Source: Komarekiella atlantica HA4396-MV6 (lineage in GTDB: Bacteria > Cyanobacteriota > Cyanobacteriia > Cyanobacteriales > Nostocaceae). From it: a stretch of 64,000 nt of DNA. The position numbers were made by a program, and so were the translations under genes. Location: the NCBI GenBank assembly GCA_019359395.1, contig JAHHHK010000023.1, positions 1 to 64,000 on the forward strand. The letters are read 5' to 3'. This document shows positions 8,407 to 17,526 of the stretch, one piece after another (position 1 is the stretch's first letter; each line of letters begins with the position of its first letter). A model generated the notes under the pieces. That model was not told the origin of the DNA and searched no databases. It was given only the letters and a program-made list of their open reading frames with translations.

Positions 8407-10371
8407 ATGAGAAAAGGAACGGAAACTGTTGTTAAGGCTGAAGCCCAGATTCGGCAAAGAATTGTCTATTTATCTCATCAGTTTGATACTTGGCGAAGTC
8501 TGGAAAATACTAAACACAGTAATTACAGCTTCAGTTTTAAGTGCAGCTTGCTAATTTTACCTGTGCTCTGGGTTGTAACTGTAAATGGACTAAGAGCAAC
8601 AGCGAGTGAGCGTGATATTTGTATCTCAAACTTGGCTCACAATATCGCGGTTCCCATTCAGATGCGGTACAACATTACATCGTCAAGTGTAGGGGCACGG
8701 CAGTGCCGTGCCCCTATGGGTATACATCACGTAAACGAGAACTTAGAATATCTAATAGCAGAAACACTAGATACCAATCAACCTGCACAAAACCGTCAGT
8801 TATCCCAACTACAGCTAGAAACTCCCACAGAACCAAGCGATACTTCAAAGCCGCTTGGCGATCGCATTCGGATTCGGAAAATTCAGGTTTTAGATAGTAC
8901 GGTTTTTAATGACAACGACTTAAATCGAGCTGTGCAACCTTTTGAAAAACGGGATTTGACTTTAGAAGAAATTAGAAAAGTCGCAGATGCCGTTACCCAG
9001 CTTTATCTAAATAAAGGTTACATCAATTCCAGAGCAATTCCATACATTCAGCCGCCTGGTGCTACAGAAGATGTTTTAATTATTCGTGTGCTCGAAGGAC
9101 GTTTGACAGAGATTGAAATCGAAGGAACGCGGCGATTAAATCCATCTTATATAGGCAGTCGAATTAAACTGGGTGTCGGTATCCCTTTTAATACAAGTAA
9201 GCTCGAAGAACAACTAAAACTCCTGCGACTCGATCCGCTGTTCGACAACGTAGAAGCTAGTTTACGTCCAACAGGTAAAATTGGGCAAAGTATGCTCATT
9301 GTAAGAGTTGAAGAGGCTAACTCTTTGGTTGGTAGCTTGAGTGTAGATAACTATTCCCCTCCTAGCATTGGTGCTGAAAGATTGGGTATTGAACTACGCG
9401 ATCGCAACTTAACTGGAATGGGCGATGAGTTAGCAGGTTCTTATTACCATTCGCTTTCAGGTGGTTCTGATGTTTTTGATTTAAGTTATCAGATTCCTGT
9501 TAACGCGATGAATGGGAAAGTGCAGATTAGAGCTGCACCCAATCGCAATGAAATCACTGATCCAGCATTTGATGATTTAGGAATTCGGGCAGATCAGGAT
9601 TTATATGAAATTAATTATCGGCAACCGTTAGTGCGATCGCCCAGACAAGAGTTTGCTCTCTCTTTAGGATTTACCTATCAAAATGGTCAGACTTTTCTGT
9701 TTGATCAACTTCCAACTCCCTTTGGTATTGGCCCTGACGAAGATGGGGTTAGCCGCACCAGTGTGATTAAGTTTGGTCAAGACTATGTTAAACGCGAACC
9801 TCAAGGTGCATGGTTATTGCGATCGCAATTTAGTCTTGGCATTGATTTACTTGATGCCACCATTAATAACGACCCAATCCCTGATGGACGCTTTTTCAGT
9901 TGGCTAGGACAAATACAGCGCGTGCAGCGACTCAGTGACGATCATTTGTTGCTCATCCAAGCAGACTTGCAGCTAACACCAGATAGCCTGCTACCTTCCC
10001 AGCAATTTGTCATTGGCGGCGGACAGTCTGTAAGGGGATATCGCCAAAATGCCCGCTCTGGAGATAATGGATTTCGGTTCGCAGTTGAAGATCGAATCAC
10101 AGTGATACGCAATGCATCAGGATTACCTACAATTCAGCTTGCGCCATTTTTGGATATGGGAGCCGTATGGAATCAGTCTAATAACCCCAACAGCCTACCT
10201 AATCAAACATTTCTGGTGAGTGCAGGCTTAGGGTTCTTGTGGAATCAAGCTATGGGAATTGATCGCCTCAGTTTGCGGCTCGATTACGGAATTCCATTTA
10301 TCGAACTAAGCGATCGGGGTAATAACGCCCAGGATGAGGGTTTTTACTTTAGTGTTCGTTATCAACCATAA
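8407..10371 (+). CDS. ShlB/FhaC/HecB-type outer-membrane transporter (TpsB)
   Basis: Expected to secrete the TPS exoprotein encoded divergently. The 654-residue protein has an N-terminal hydrophobic segment (about 45-62), then POTRA-type sequence (about 150-310: IRIRKIQVLDSTVF, RVLEGRLTEIEIEG, LLRLDPLFDNVEA), and a C-terminal 16-strand-type barrel. The barrel carries the conserved QFVIGGGQSVRGYRQN motif (about 535-550) and a final aromatic strand ending FYFSVRYQP, typical of BAM-inserted proteins. Residues 95-112 are encoded by a dispersed repeat (8690-8742) kept in frame, which lengthens the region before the POTRA domains. The ATG start at 8407 has no strong ribosome binding site, so the true start could lie downstream. 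Confidence 0.92.
   Translation: MRKGTETVVKAEAQIRQRIVYLSHQFDTWRSLENTKHSNYSFSFKCSLLILPVLWVVTVNGLRATASERDICISNLAHNIAVPIQMRYNITSSSVGARQCRAPMGIHHVNENLEYLIAETLDTNQPAQNRQLSQLQLETPTEPSDTSKPLGDRIRIRKIQVLDSTVFNDNDLNRAVQPFEKRDLTLEEIRKVADAVTQLYLNKGYINSRAIPYIQPPGATEDVLIIRVLEGRLTEIEIEGTRRLNPSYIGSRIKLGVGIPFNTSKLEEQLKLLRLDPLFDNVEASLRPTGKIGQSMLIVRVEEANSLVGSLSVDNYSPPSIGAERLGIELRDRNLTGMGDELAGSYYHSLSGGSDVFDLSYQIPVNAMNGKVQIRAAPNRNEITDPAFDDLGIRADQDLYEINYRQPLVRSPRQEFALSLGFTYQNGQTFLFDQLPTPFGIGPDEDGVSRTSVIKFGQDYVKREPQGAWLLRSQFSLGIDLLDATINNDPIPDGRFFSWLGQIQRVQRLSDDHLLLIQADLQLTPDSLLPSQQFVIGGGQSVRGYRQNARSGDNGFRFAVEDRITVIRNASGLPTIQLAPFLDMGAVWNQSNNPNSLPNQTFLVSAGLGFLWNQAMGIDRLSLRLDYGIPFIELSDRGNNAQDEGFYFSVRYQP
8690..8742. 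repeat. Dispersed palindromic repeat inside the tpsB-like gene (copy 2)
   Basis: 8690-8716 is a perfect palindrome with 13-bp arms (TAGGGGCACGGCA). 8701-8742 matches the intergenic copy at 126-166. The insertion keeps the reading frame and adds residues such as VGARQCRAPMG, which are unlike the rest of the protein. Confidence 0.75.
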
Positions 10372-10451
10372 GAGGGCGGAGGGGCAGGGGGCAGGGGGCA
10401 GGGGAGCAGGGAGCAGGGGCGGAGGAGATATATTTTAGAATGCAACAATAA

Positions 10452-10594
10452 ATCTCTTGCATAAATGCTTAAATTGTCATGTTGAGCGGAGCGAAACATC
10501 TCGGAGATTCTTTCCTACGGAACGCTACGCGAACCCTCCACTACGTTTTGGTCAGAAGGACACTAATAGTTTTCTGACTTTTACAAGAGGTCTA
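10452..10594 (+). mobile_element. MITE-like element, copy 1
   Basis: 143 bp share sequence with 17967-18112 (reverse orientation) and 43969-44094. The ends form a terminal inverted repeat of the type TAGACCTCTTGCA; the left end here is degenerate. The interior contains AAATTGTCATGTTGAGCGGA and a GAAACATCT block. There is no coding capacity, so mobility would need a transposase supplied elsewhere. Confidence 0.6.
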
Positions 10595-10596
10595 AT

Positions 10597-10838
10597 GAGT
10601 CTTTGATATTCGTGAACAAGTCTTTGATATTCGTAGACGAGTCTTTGATATTCGTGAACAAGTCTTTGATATTCGCGGACGAGTCTTTGATATTCGTGAA
10701 CAAGTCTTTGATATTCGTGAACGAGTCTTTGATATTCGTGAACGAGTCTTTGATATTCGCGGACGAGTCTTTGATATTCGTGAACGAGTCTTTGATATTC
10801 GCGGACGAGTCTTTGATATTCGTGAACGAGTCTTTTTT
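10597..10838. repeat. 21-bp tandem repeat (minisatellite), 11 full units
   Basis: Eleven units of GAGTCTTTGATATTCGTGAAC with small variants (GTAGAC, GCGGAC, AAG for GAG) run from 10597 to 10827, followed by a partial unit. Because 21 is a multiple of three, both strands stay open in several frames, giving spurious heptad-repeat peptides (KDSFTNI on the minus strand, SLIFVNE on the plus). No start context or homology supports translation. Confidence 0.9.
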
Positions 10839-11262
10839 ATCGCAGACTCTACCCCTCCGCTTTCCTCTCACAGGTGTAAGTTTTCATAAAAGGGTGAGTT
10901 AGAACTTTTCTATGAACGCAGGAATAAATCAGAGGGGAAAAGGTTAAAGGGAAAAGCGCAAAGTCTGAGCGGAGGCTTCCTCCGATCAGAACTTTGTAAG
11001 AGAGGGAAAAGGGATGAACAAGTCGCCCACGAGGGGCGTTAGCGTAGCGGGACGAAGTACGGTTTTTACCTTCCAATGACACAAGGATTATTTCGCCCAC
11101 GAGGGGCGTTAGCGTAGCGGAACAAAGTCCGGTTTTTACCTTTCCCCCGCCCCTGCTCCCCGCCCCTGCTCCCTGCCCCCTGCTCCCTGCTCCCTGCCCC
11201 CTGCCCCCTGCTCCCTGCCCCCTGCTCCCTGCCCCTTGCCCCTTTGCCCCAACTCAACAACA
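10839..11262. repeat. Repeat-rich spacer downstream of the minisatellite
   Basis: No gene is supported. The block CGCCCACGAGGGGCGTTAGC occurs twice (about 11024-11055 and 11093-11120), each followed by a GGTTTTTACCTT tail. 11140-11250 is low-complexity CCCCTGCTCCCTG sequence. These are dispersed repeat debris, not coding DNA. Confidence 0.6.
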
Positions 11263-13449
11263 TCACTGCGGCAACTTCGGTTGTTGAGCTGAGTATTTTG
11301 CTACTATTGCGGAAATCTCAGGGTTGTAAAGTCTGAGATAATTCCAGTAGTTACCGAATACTTGACGCACGTAATTTCTGGTTTCATCAAAGGGAATATC
11401 TTCGACAAATTCATCTGGGTCTTCTTTAGTGAGGTTTTGTAGCCACTTGGAAACATTGCCGGGGCCTGCATTGTAACTGGCGATCGCCAACAGGGAGTTA
11501 TTGTTATATTGCTGATGGGTATGATCCAAATACCAAGTACCTAGCATCACGTTGTCGTTAGGATCTTCTAAGTCAATTGTTTTGCTGTCCAACTTGATTT
11601 GCGGAGCTATCCATTTAGCTGTATCTGGCATTACCTGCATTAAGCCAGTAGCACCAGCAATAGATTTGATTTTAGGCTGAAACCGTGACTCTTGACGCAT
11701 CAAGGCAGTAACCAACAAGGGATTGAGTTGGCGCTCAGTAGACCACTTTTCAATCTGCTGGAAGTAGGGAAATGGATAACGGGCTTGCCAGTAAGTGCTC
11801 TGTTTGCTCAGAGCTTGATATTGGGCTTGTTCTTCGGGTATTTCCCGGTCTTCCAATTTGGATATTTTATCAATTCCCGATTGATTTTCTCCCCTTGCCA
11901 GCTGCATCAATCCTTCGGTAAATTGCTCTGCTACTGTTGGTTGCATTTTGTTTTTAAACTCTGTTTGCCATTGCAACCAAGCATCGCGGTCTTGACCTAG
12001 CAAATACAATTCCTTGAAGGTTTCAGAACCAGCAGTAGGTACTGGACGCTGGGGTGCGATTACTTCCGGGTTCATTTGGCGAACGTCGTTAAAGTTGCCA
12101 ACATTCAGCCCCAAAATTGTCGCAGCTCGCCATGCATAGTAAGAGTAGGGAAACTGACTAATCACATACTCATAGGCGGTTTGAGCTTCTTGCTGTTTCC
12201 CTAGTGTAGTTGCCCATTTACCCACCCAAAAGCCTGCTCTTGGAGCCAAAATACTATTGGGGTTGTTGGTGGTAATTGGTTCTGCCCATTGCCATGCGGC
12301 TACGTAATCTTTTGCTTTGGCTTGATCTTGAGCTAATTTCCAGCGATACTCTGCCGCCTCATCTGAATTTCCGTACTTAGCCAAAAGTAATTCCCAAGCC
12401 GCGTTAGCTGACTTTTGATCTTTGAGGGTTTGGTGTATTTTGGCTTTTTGTACCAGTGCAGTGCCAGCTTGTTCAGGAAATTGACTAATTGTCTGATCAA
12501 GATAAGGTAGGGCGTCTTTACCTGTTGCCATTTCTGCTAAGCGCAGTAGGGCTGTCCCAGTTTCTTTGGCAGTTGGAAATTGCTGCACCAATAGTTTATA
12601 AGTACCGATCGCTATTTCCCGGTCTTTGCCTCCCACTTGTAACCCCCGTGCAGTACGGTAAAGATTACGGGCTGTTTTGGGTGCTCTCGCATAAGCAGTC
12701 GCCGCTTTACGAAATTGATTGTTTTCCCAGTAGCCTGTACCAATAATTTCCCAGTCTTCGGGTTTGAGGTTAGGCTGTTTGACCAGCTGATCCAACACGC
12801 CGACTATGCCTGGTTGGTCATAGGCATGTGTTGCCAAAATTAACTTTAATTTTGGCTGATTGGGATTATCTTGCAACCGTTTACGGATAATCTCCCAGGT
12901 GAGGGGATTAGATGGAAATTGGGCGATCGCCTGTTCCTGTTGCTTTGGTTGGGCGATGAGATACAGGGCTTTAACTGCGGCTGGTTCTTTGGGATACTGT
13001 TTGAGCACTTGTTGTCTGAGATCTGAGGCTTTGCCATCTTCACCCAGCATGTCCTGTGCCTGCGCCTGTTTGAGCAAAATATAAGGCGCTAACAGGGAAT
13101 AGTCTTTTTCTAGACCTTCCAGTAAACTTAGCGCTTTTTTTGCTTGTGTTCTTTCAATGTAATCACTCGCCAATAGATAACGAGCGCGTTCCCGATCAGG
13201 CGATCGCGATTGGGCGATCGCTGCCAGTTTGGCTGCCCGTTCTGGTAGGGATTGTGATATTAGTGGAAACACGGCTGATTTGGCCTTGTTTGCCTCAGAT
13301 ATCTGCTCAGACTGGTTTTTACCAACTTTGAGCCATTGCCCCAAGGATCTGCCAATCCCAGGCGCCGATACCATTGCCCCGGCTAAAAAGGCAAACAGTG
13401 CCGCACCAGCAATTATTGAAATTTGTTTTTTCTGTAGTTTCTTCAGCAT
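11263..13449 (-). CDS. Soluble-type lytic murein transglycosylase (Slt70-like)
   Basis: Cleaves the MurNAc-GlcNAc bond of peptidoglycan to give anhydro-muropeptides, probably in the periplasm. An N-terminal hydrophobic segment (IIAGAALFAFLAGAMV) serves as signal or anchor. A long alpha-helical TPR-like superhelix follows (about residues 50-560), then the SLT domain with catalytic Glu in LMRQESRFQ (residue 587 from this start), GLMQVMPDTA and IASYNAGPGNV. The ATG at 13449 (MLKKLQ) is preferred over an in-frame TTG at 13473. Total length of about 728 fits Slt70-like proteins of cyanobacteria. It stands alone. Confidence 0.93.
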   Translation of the reverse strand: MLKKLQKKQISIIAGAALFAFLAGAMVSAPGIGRSLGQWLKVGKNQSEQISEANKAKSAVFPLISQSLPERAAKLAAIAQSRSPDRERARYLLASDYIERTQAKKALSLLEGLEKDYSLLAPYILLKQAQAQDMLGEDGKASDLRQQVLKQYPKEPAAVKALYLIAQPKQQEQAIAQFPSNPLTWEIIRKRLQDNPNQPKLKLILATHAYDQPGIVGVLDQLVKQPNLKPEDWEIIGTGYWENNQFRKAATAYARAPKTARNLYRTARGLQVGGKDREIAIGTYKLLVQQFPTAKETGTALLRLAEMATGKDALPYLDQTISQFPEQAGTALVQKAKIHQTLKDQKSANAAWELLLAKYGNSDEAAEYRWKLAQDQAKAKDYVAAWQWAEPITTNNPNSILAPRAGFWVGKWATTLGKQQEAQTAYEYVISQFPYSYYAWRAATILGLNVGNFNDVRQMNPEVIAPQRPVPTAGSETFKELYLLGQDRDAWLQWQTEFKNKMQPTVAEQFTEGLMQLARGENQSGIDKISKLEDREIPEEQAQYQALSKQSTYWQARYPFPYFQQIEKWSTERQLNPLLVTALMRQESRFQPKIKSIAGATGLMQVMPDTAKWIAPQIKLDSKTIDLEDPNDNVMLGTWYLDHTHQQYNNNSLLAIASYNAGPGNVSKWLQNLTKEDPDEFVEDIPFDETRNYVRQVFGNYWNYLRLYNPEISAIVAKYSAQQPKLPQ

Positions 13450-13713
13450 TGATACCCGCTGAAATCCGATCAATTTCCTGAAACTCTAGCACTCCTGGCC
13501 GTCAGTGTTAGAAATTTTTAATTTTCGATTTTTAATTTTATGTAGAAAAATTTTAATTTTCAACCCTACCTTTGCCAGTGCTTAGCTTCTGCCGCAAACT
13601 TGATCCCATTACATCTATCTTCAGTATATAGTGGAAAATTTTTCACTTCATCTAGTTGATATTGAACACACTTCATGTTAAACGAGGCACATTTTGTGCT
13701 TTACATCTTCAGC

Positions 13714-14607
13714 TTAATCATGATTTCGTCGCCAGAAAATGCACTGTCTTTGATTTTCGGAAAGCTTTGGAGCAATTATTAGCAAATTCTCCTGATTTAG
13801 AGAAGATTGACAATAAAATGGGTGTTTTGGTTGTCTAGAAGTATAGTCAAAAAATATTGTGAATCTATCCGAATGTATAGGTATTTTACCCCGATGGAAG
13901 ATATTGGCAGTATCAGCAATAATTACAGTACCAGAAGGGCCTGTACAAGATTTCCAATTTAATGGTGATATAACCTGTTGCATAGTTTTGTCTTGGATGT
14001 AGCCATAGTTATATCTTAAAGAGCGAGTTATTTCTGTAGAAAAAGATTGGGGAATATATTGAAAAGGGCCACCATCATCATTTACTTCATTTAAATAAAT
14101 AATAATTTTTAATACTTTTCGGTCTTCTTTATCTAAATGCCACAACCTTGATTTTTGTTGGACTTGATTAGCGATATCTCTACGAAAATAAGAACCATGA
14201 TAGGCTACTGGTAAACCAAGATAAGTCTCAATAACATTGAGTAAACGTTGTTGGAGTCCCCAGAGAAAAATTTCTAGGTGTTCCATGACTTGCTCAGAGG
14301 TAGCATGAATAATGAATTCATTCTTATTCCCAGAAATGCTTTTTGGAATGTCTAGCATCAAGCTTTTTGCTGCCTCAAACATTTGCGGAGTAGAGGGAAT
14401 TGAAAGTGATGCTAAGGAAGTTACAACAATTCCTTCAGCTTTAAGAGTTTCAACTAAATTTAGGTCAGTTGTTGAAAGGATAGGTAGAGCATCAACATGT
14501 TTTGCCATTGCTGCTTGATAAGCAAGATCAGCCGGATTGCTCAACAATGGAATTCGATAAAGGTTTTCTAAGATTCGATTACCAACCTTTTTGATAATTG
14601 CCTTCAT
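13714..14607 (-). CDS. Putative 2-oxoglutarate/Fe(II)-dependent oxygenase (PhyH-like)
   Basis: The family assignment rests on motifs. Iron would be bound by His157 and Asp159 (WHLDKED) and a distal His238 (ADTANIFHRG); a 2-oxoglutarate-binding Arg248 follows ten residues later (SDRFTIFFDY). The spacing and the segment YLNEVNDDGGPFQYIP are typical of phytanoyl-CoA-dioxygenase-like proteins, in which the residues after HxD precede a G-P-F strand. The first 140 residues are less recognisable. The substrate is unknown. The start is ATG at 14607, and flanking spacers are AT-rich. A transferred accessory gene is possible. Confidence 0.6.
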   Translation of the reverse strand: MKAIIKKVGNRILENLYRIPLLSNPADLAYQAAMAKHVDALPILSTTDLNLVETLKAEGIVVTSLASLSIPSTPQMFEAAKSLMLDIPKSISGNKNEFIIHATSEQVMEHLEIFLWGLQQRLLNVIETYLGLPVAYHGSYFRRDIANQVQQKSRLWHLDKEDRKVLKIIIYLNEVNDDGGPFQYIPQSFSTEITRSLRYNYGYIQDKTMQQVISPLNWKSCTGPSGTVIIADTANIFHRGKIPIHSDRFTIFFDYTSRQPKHPFYCQSSLNQENLLIIAPKLSENQRQCIFWRRNHD

Positions 14608-15143
14608 CTTGTTTAGAAATTATTTGTATATAGCTAAATATTATTACCCGCTAGTTTATAAATCATTATTTATTTAAGACATTAAAAGTTTACGCGATCT
14701 TAATAATTTTATGTCTTATTGTTTATCTTCTCAAACTAATTTGATGATCTTTTGTATTGTCGGCTATTACTTTAATTGGTTTAGCTAAATTAGAAAATAC
14801 TTCTAAATGTAGATTGTTAGGAGTAAGTAGTTAATATTGTAATAAATTTCAAATTTACGTTGAGTATTTTTATTGAGTCCTGAAAAGTATTACTCTTGAT
14901 AAATACCAAACGACGTTCTCTAAATCATAATTATTGATATCTATCTTAAGTGGGATAAAAGTAGTCAAGCTGGTTCGATAAACTACCAATTTCAAAGTTT
15001 TTTTGGCGTTATGCTCCGCAATGACACACCTTAGAAAGTTAACATTTACTTGCTAAATACTCTCTTAAACTACTGAGTAATCATCAAAGCGATCGCTTCA
15101 GCAATCAGATTAGTAAATATATACAGCAGATTTCAGAAACCCT
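14608..15143. other. AT-rich spacer, no gene seen
   Basis: About 535 bp of AT-rich sequence between two minus-strand genes. It has one HIP1 site near 15090 and no ORF, RNA or terminator that can be supported. The promoter of the 2OG-oxygenase-like gene presumably lies just above 14607. Confidence 0.5.
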
Positions 15144-15169
15144 GTAGAAACGTTACATGTAACGTCTCT
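15144..15169. repeat. Imperfect palindromic repeat overlapping a stop codon
   Basis: GTAGAAACGTTACATGTAACGTCTCT is a diverged relative of the palindrome at 2842-2870 with TTACATGTAA at its core. The last codons of the UbiH-like gene (RRYM-stop) are read from it, so the repeat sets that protein's C-terminus. Confidence 0.6.
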
Positions 15170-16418
15170 TTGCTAATTCTGGAGTACGCCCTTTCAAGCC
15201 AATCATCAATTTGAGCATAAACACTTTTAGCACAGGTACTCGCCGCAAAAACCATAAACCCAGACGACGAACTACTACCAAAGGTAGAAAGTTATTAGAG
15301 AATATCCGATCTAACAAATCCGTGAATCCTAAAATTGTTAAGTTCTCCAACTTACGCCAACGTTCATAGCGTTTGAGGACTTGAATATTGCCAATATCTT
15401 CACCCGTATTGTGTGCTGCTTGAATGATTTGTGCTAAAGCAGCAGCATCCCGAATACCTAAATTTAAACCTTGTCCGCCGACAGGATGGCAATTGTGCGC
15501 TGCATCACCAATTAATGCTAATCGAGGAAGAACATAGCGATCGCTTTGCATAAGTTGCACTTGAAAAATAAAGCGATCGCCCAGTAATTCCAACTTCCCC
15601 ATCTGCTCGCCATAGCGGCGGCTTAATTCTGCCAAAAATTGCTCATCATTTAATGCACATAAAGCTTGTGCTTCTGCGTGGGGGGCTGTCCACACAATTC
15701 GGCAACGGTTCCCTGGTAAAGGTAAAATGGCAAACGGGCCGCTAGTCCAAAATCTTTCGTAAGCAGTATTATTGTGGGGTTTTTCTGGTTTAACAAATGC
15801 TACGATACAAGACTGCCAATATTTCCAGCCATGTGTTTTAATGCCAGCAGCTTGGCGAATGGGCGATCGCGCTCCATCTGCTGCTACAAGTAATTTACTC
15901 TTGAGTGTTTGTAACTGCTCGGCAATTTTGATATCTATCGCTACTATATCCTTCTGGTAATGCGTATTCACCACCTCAGCCGGACATAGATAAGTCACAT
16001 TGGAACAACTTTGCACAAATTCTTGTAACGGCTGCAATAGCGCTTGATGTTCCGCCACATAACCTAACTCTGGTTTACCTATATCGGCTGTGGCAAATTC
16101 CACTACTTCGGGATAATCAGTATCAGAAAGGCGAACATGGCAGTATTTGGCGATTTGAGGCAGCATTTTATCCCAAACGCCAATTCCTTGGTAAATTAGC
16201 GACGAAAGCATGTGAACTGCGTAGGCTTGCCCTTTGGCTACCGCTGCTGATGCCACTTTCGCCTCAATCAGCAGTACACTCAAGCCAGAATCTTTTAAGG
16301 CAGCGGCTAGAGTTAACCCAATAATTCCACCACCGACAATTACCAAGTCGTATTCATATCCCCGCAAGTCTTGCGGTGTCTGTTGCGGGGAAATTTGCTC
16401 AAGCTGCGATCGCGCCAT
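15153..16418 (-). CDS. UbiH/Coq6-family FAD-dependent hydroxylase
   Basis: A class A flavoprotein monooxygenase, expected to hydroxylate an aromatic or quinone-like substrate using NAD(P)H and O2. FAD-binding motifs are visible: GGGIIGLTLAAAL (about residues 29-41), a DGARSPIRQAAGI segment (about 181-193), and LIGDAAHNCHPVGGQGLNLGIRD (about 304-326). The 421-residue length is typical. Cyanobacteria lack ubiquinone, so the real substrate (for example a plastoquinone precursor) is inferred only. The ATG at 16418 directly precedes LEQISPQQTPQDL. The last four residues come from a dispersed palindrome. Confidence 0.85.
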   Translation of the reverse strand: MARSQLEQISPQQTPQDLRGYEYDLVIVGGGIIGLTLAAALKDSGLSVLLIEAKVASAAVAKGQAYAVHMLSSLIYQGIGVWDKMLPQIAKYCHVRLSDTDYPEVVEFATADIGKPELGYVAEHQALLQPLQEFVQSCSNVTYLCPAEVVNTHYQKDIVAIDIKIAEQLQTLKSKLLVAADGARSPIRQAAGIKTHGWKYWQSCIVAFVKPEKPHNNTAYERFWTSGPFAILPLPGNRCRIVWTAPHAEAQALCALNDEQFLAELSRRYGEQMGKLELLGDRFIFQVQLMQSDRYVLPRLALIGDAAHNCHPVGGQGLNLGIRDAAALAQIIQAAHNTGEDIGNIQVLKRYERWRKLENLTILGFTDLLDRIFSNNFLPLVVVRRLGLWFLRRVPVLKVFMLKLMIGLKGRTPELAKRRYM

Positions 16419-16767
16419 TGTAAAGATAAATTACAGCATCTTAACTATTATTTTTACGCGATCGTGCTCCCTAGAGCAAGTTGAAAAGCTAAACAATAGA
16501 TTAAACCCAGAGAATGGAAGCGATGCCTGTCTTGAAAAGTTTCCTGCCCAGGGTTGCCCTAAGCGTTCGCGCAGCGTCTCCCCTTGGGAGAAGTTTGCTT
16601 TGAGGGAAACCCTCCGACGCTCGTTCGCAAAGCGTGCCGTAGGCAAGACTCGCTCTAAGCGTAGCCATGCCGCAGGCTTTACGCTGCGCTATGGCAACTT
16701 CTCTTTGCAGAACTTTTCGCTGTCTTGAAAAGTTTCCTAGGCAGAAAAACAGTAAACAAATCTGTGA
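16419..16767. repeat. Spacer filled with dispersed palindromic repeats
   Basis: 349 bp between two minus-strand genes. GTCTTGAAAAGTTTCCT occurs twice (about 16528 and 16722), framing blocks with CGCTCGTTCGCAAAGCG and GCCGTAGGCAAGACTCGC. The open frames across it have no homology and are repeat translations. Confidence 0.6.
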
Positions 16768-17526
16768 CTACACAATACTTAGAGCCATAAGATTTTCTGC
16801 CATTTCAAAGTTAGATGTTACGTTTTGCACATCATCTAAGCTTTCTAAAGTATCAATTAACTTGAGAAGCGATCGCGCCTGATCTGGATCAGTGACTTCG
16901 ACATGATTACTGGGAATCCAGCGCAATTCGGCATCAGTTACCTTAAAGCCTTTATCTTTCAACGTCTGGTTGAGAATTTCTAAATTTGCTATTTCAGTCA
17001 ACACCTCAGCAGTTTCATCTTCAGTCATTTCATAGGACTCAGCACCGCCTTCAAGGGATGCTTCTAAAAGCTGTTCTTCATCAACCACTTCTTCTAGTAC
17101 ACAAACACCTTTTTGGTCAAACATCCAGCTAACACAACCTGTTTCACCCAGATTTCCGCCGTTTTTACTAAAAGCTGCACGCAAGTCAGCAGCAGTGCGA
17201 TTGCGATTATCTGTAAGGGCTTCAATTAAAATCGCTACACCACAAGGGCCGTAACCTTCATAGCGAATAGCTTCAAGACTAGAGTTCTCACCGCCAAAAG
17301 TACCTGCACCTTTAGCGATCGCCCGTTCAATATTATCATTGGGGATACTTGCGGCTTTTGCTTTATCAATTGCCGTACGAAGTTGAAAATTAAGCGCTGG
17401 ATCTGGTACGCCGCTTCTCGCTGCAACGATAATTGCTCGCGACAACTGGGTGAAGGTTTTTCCCCTTTTTGCGTCTACTACCGCCTTCTGGCGCTTAATA
17501 TTTGCCCATTTACTATGTCCTGCCAT
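16768..17526 (-). CDS. YebC/PmpR-family regulator/translation factor
   Basis: A YebC family protein of 252 residues with the invariant start [23 protein letters not shown], then [14 protein letters not shown] (about 80-93) and [20 protein letters not shown] (about 110-129). Family members bind DNA as regulators, and some act on ribosomes stalled at proline stretches; sequence alone cannot separate these roles. The start is ATG at 17526. It is monocistronic. Confidence 0.95.
   Translation of the reverse strand: MAGHSKWANIKRQKAVVDAKRGKTFTQLSRAIIVAARSGVPDPALNFQLRTAIDKAKAASIPNDNIERAIAKGAGTFGGENSSLEAIRYEGYGPCGVAILIEALTDNRNRTAADLRAAFSKNGGNLGETGCVSWMFDQKGVCVLEEVVDEEQLLEASLEGGAESYEMTEDETAEVLTEIANLEILNQTLKDKGFKVTDAELRWIPSNHVEVTDPDQARSLLKLIDTLESLDDVQNVTSNFEMAENLMALSIV

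Noticed and set aside
10597-10838. CRISPR array
   Set aside because: Units are directly adjacent, without unique spacers, and no cas genes are near.
10581-10902. Two overlapping ORFs (96 and 99 codons) on opposite strands
   Set aside because: Both are translations of the 21-bp minisatellite; no homology or start context.
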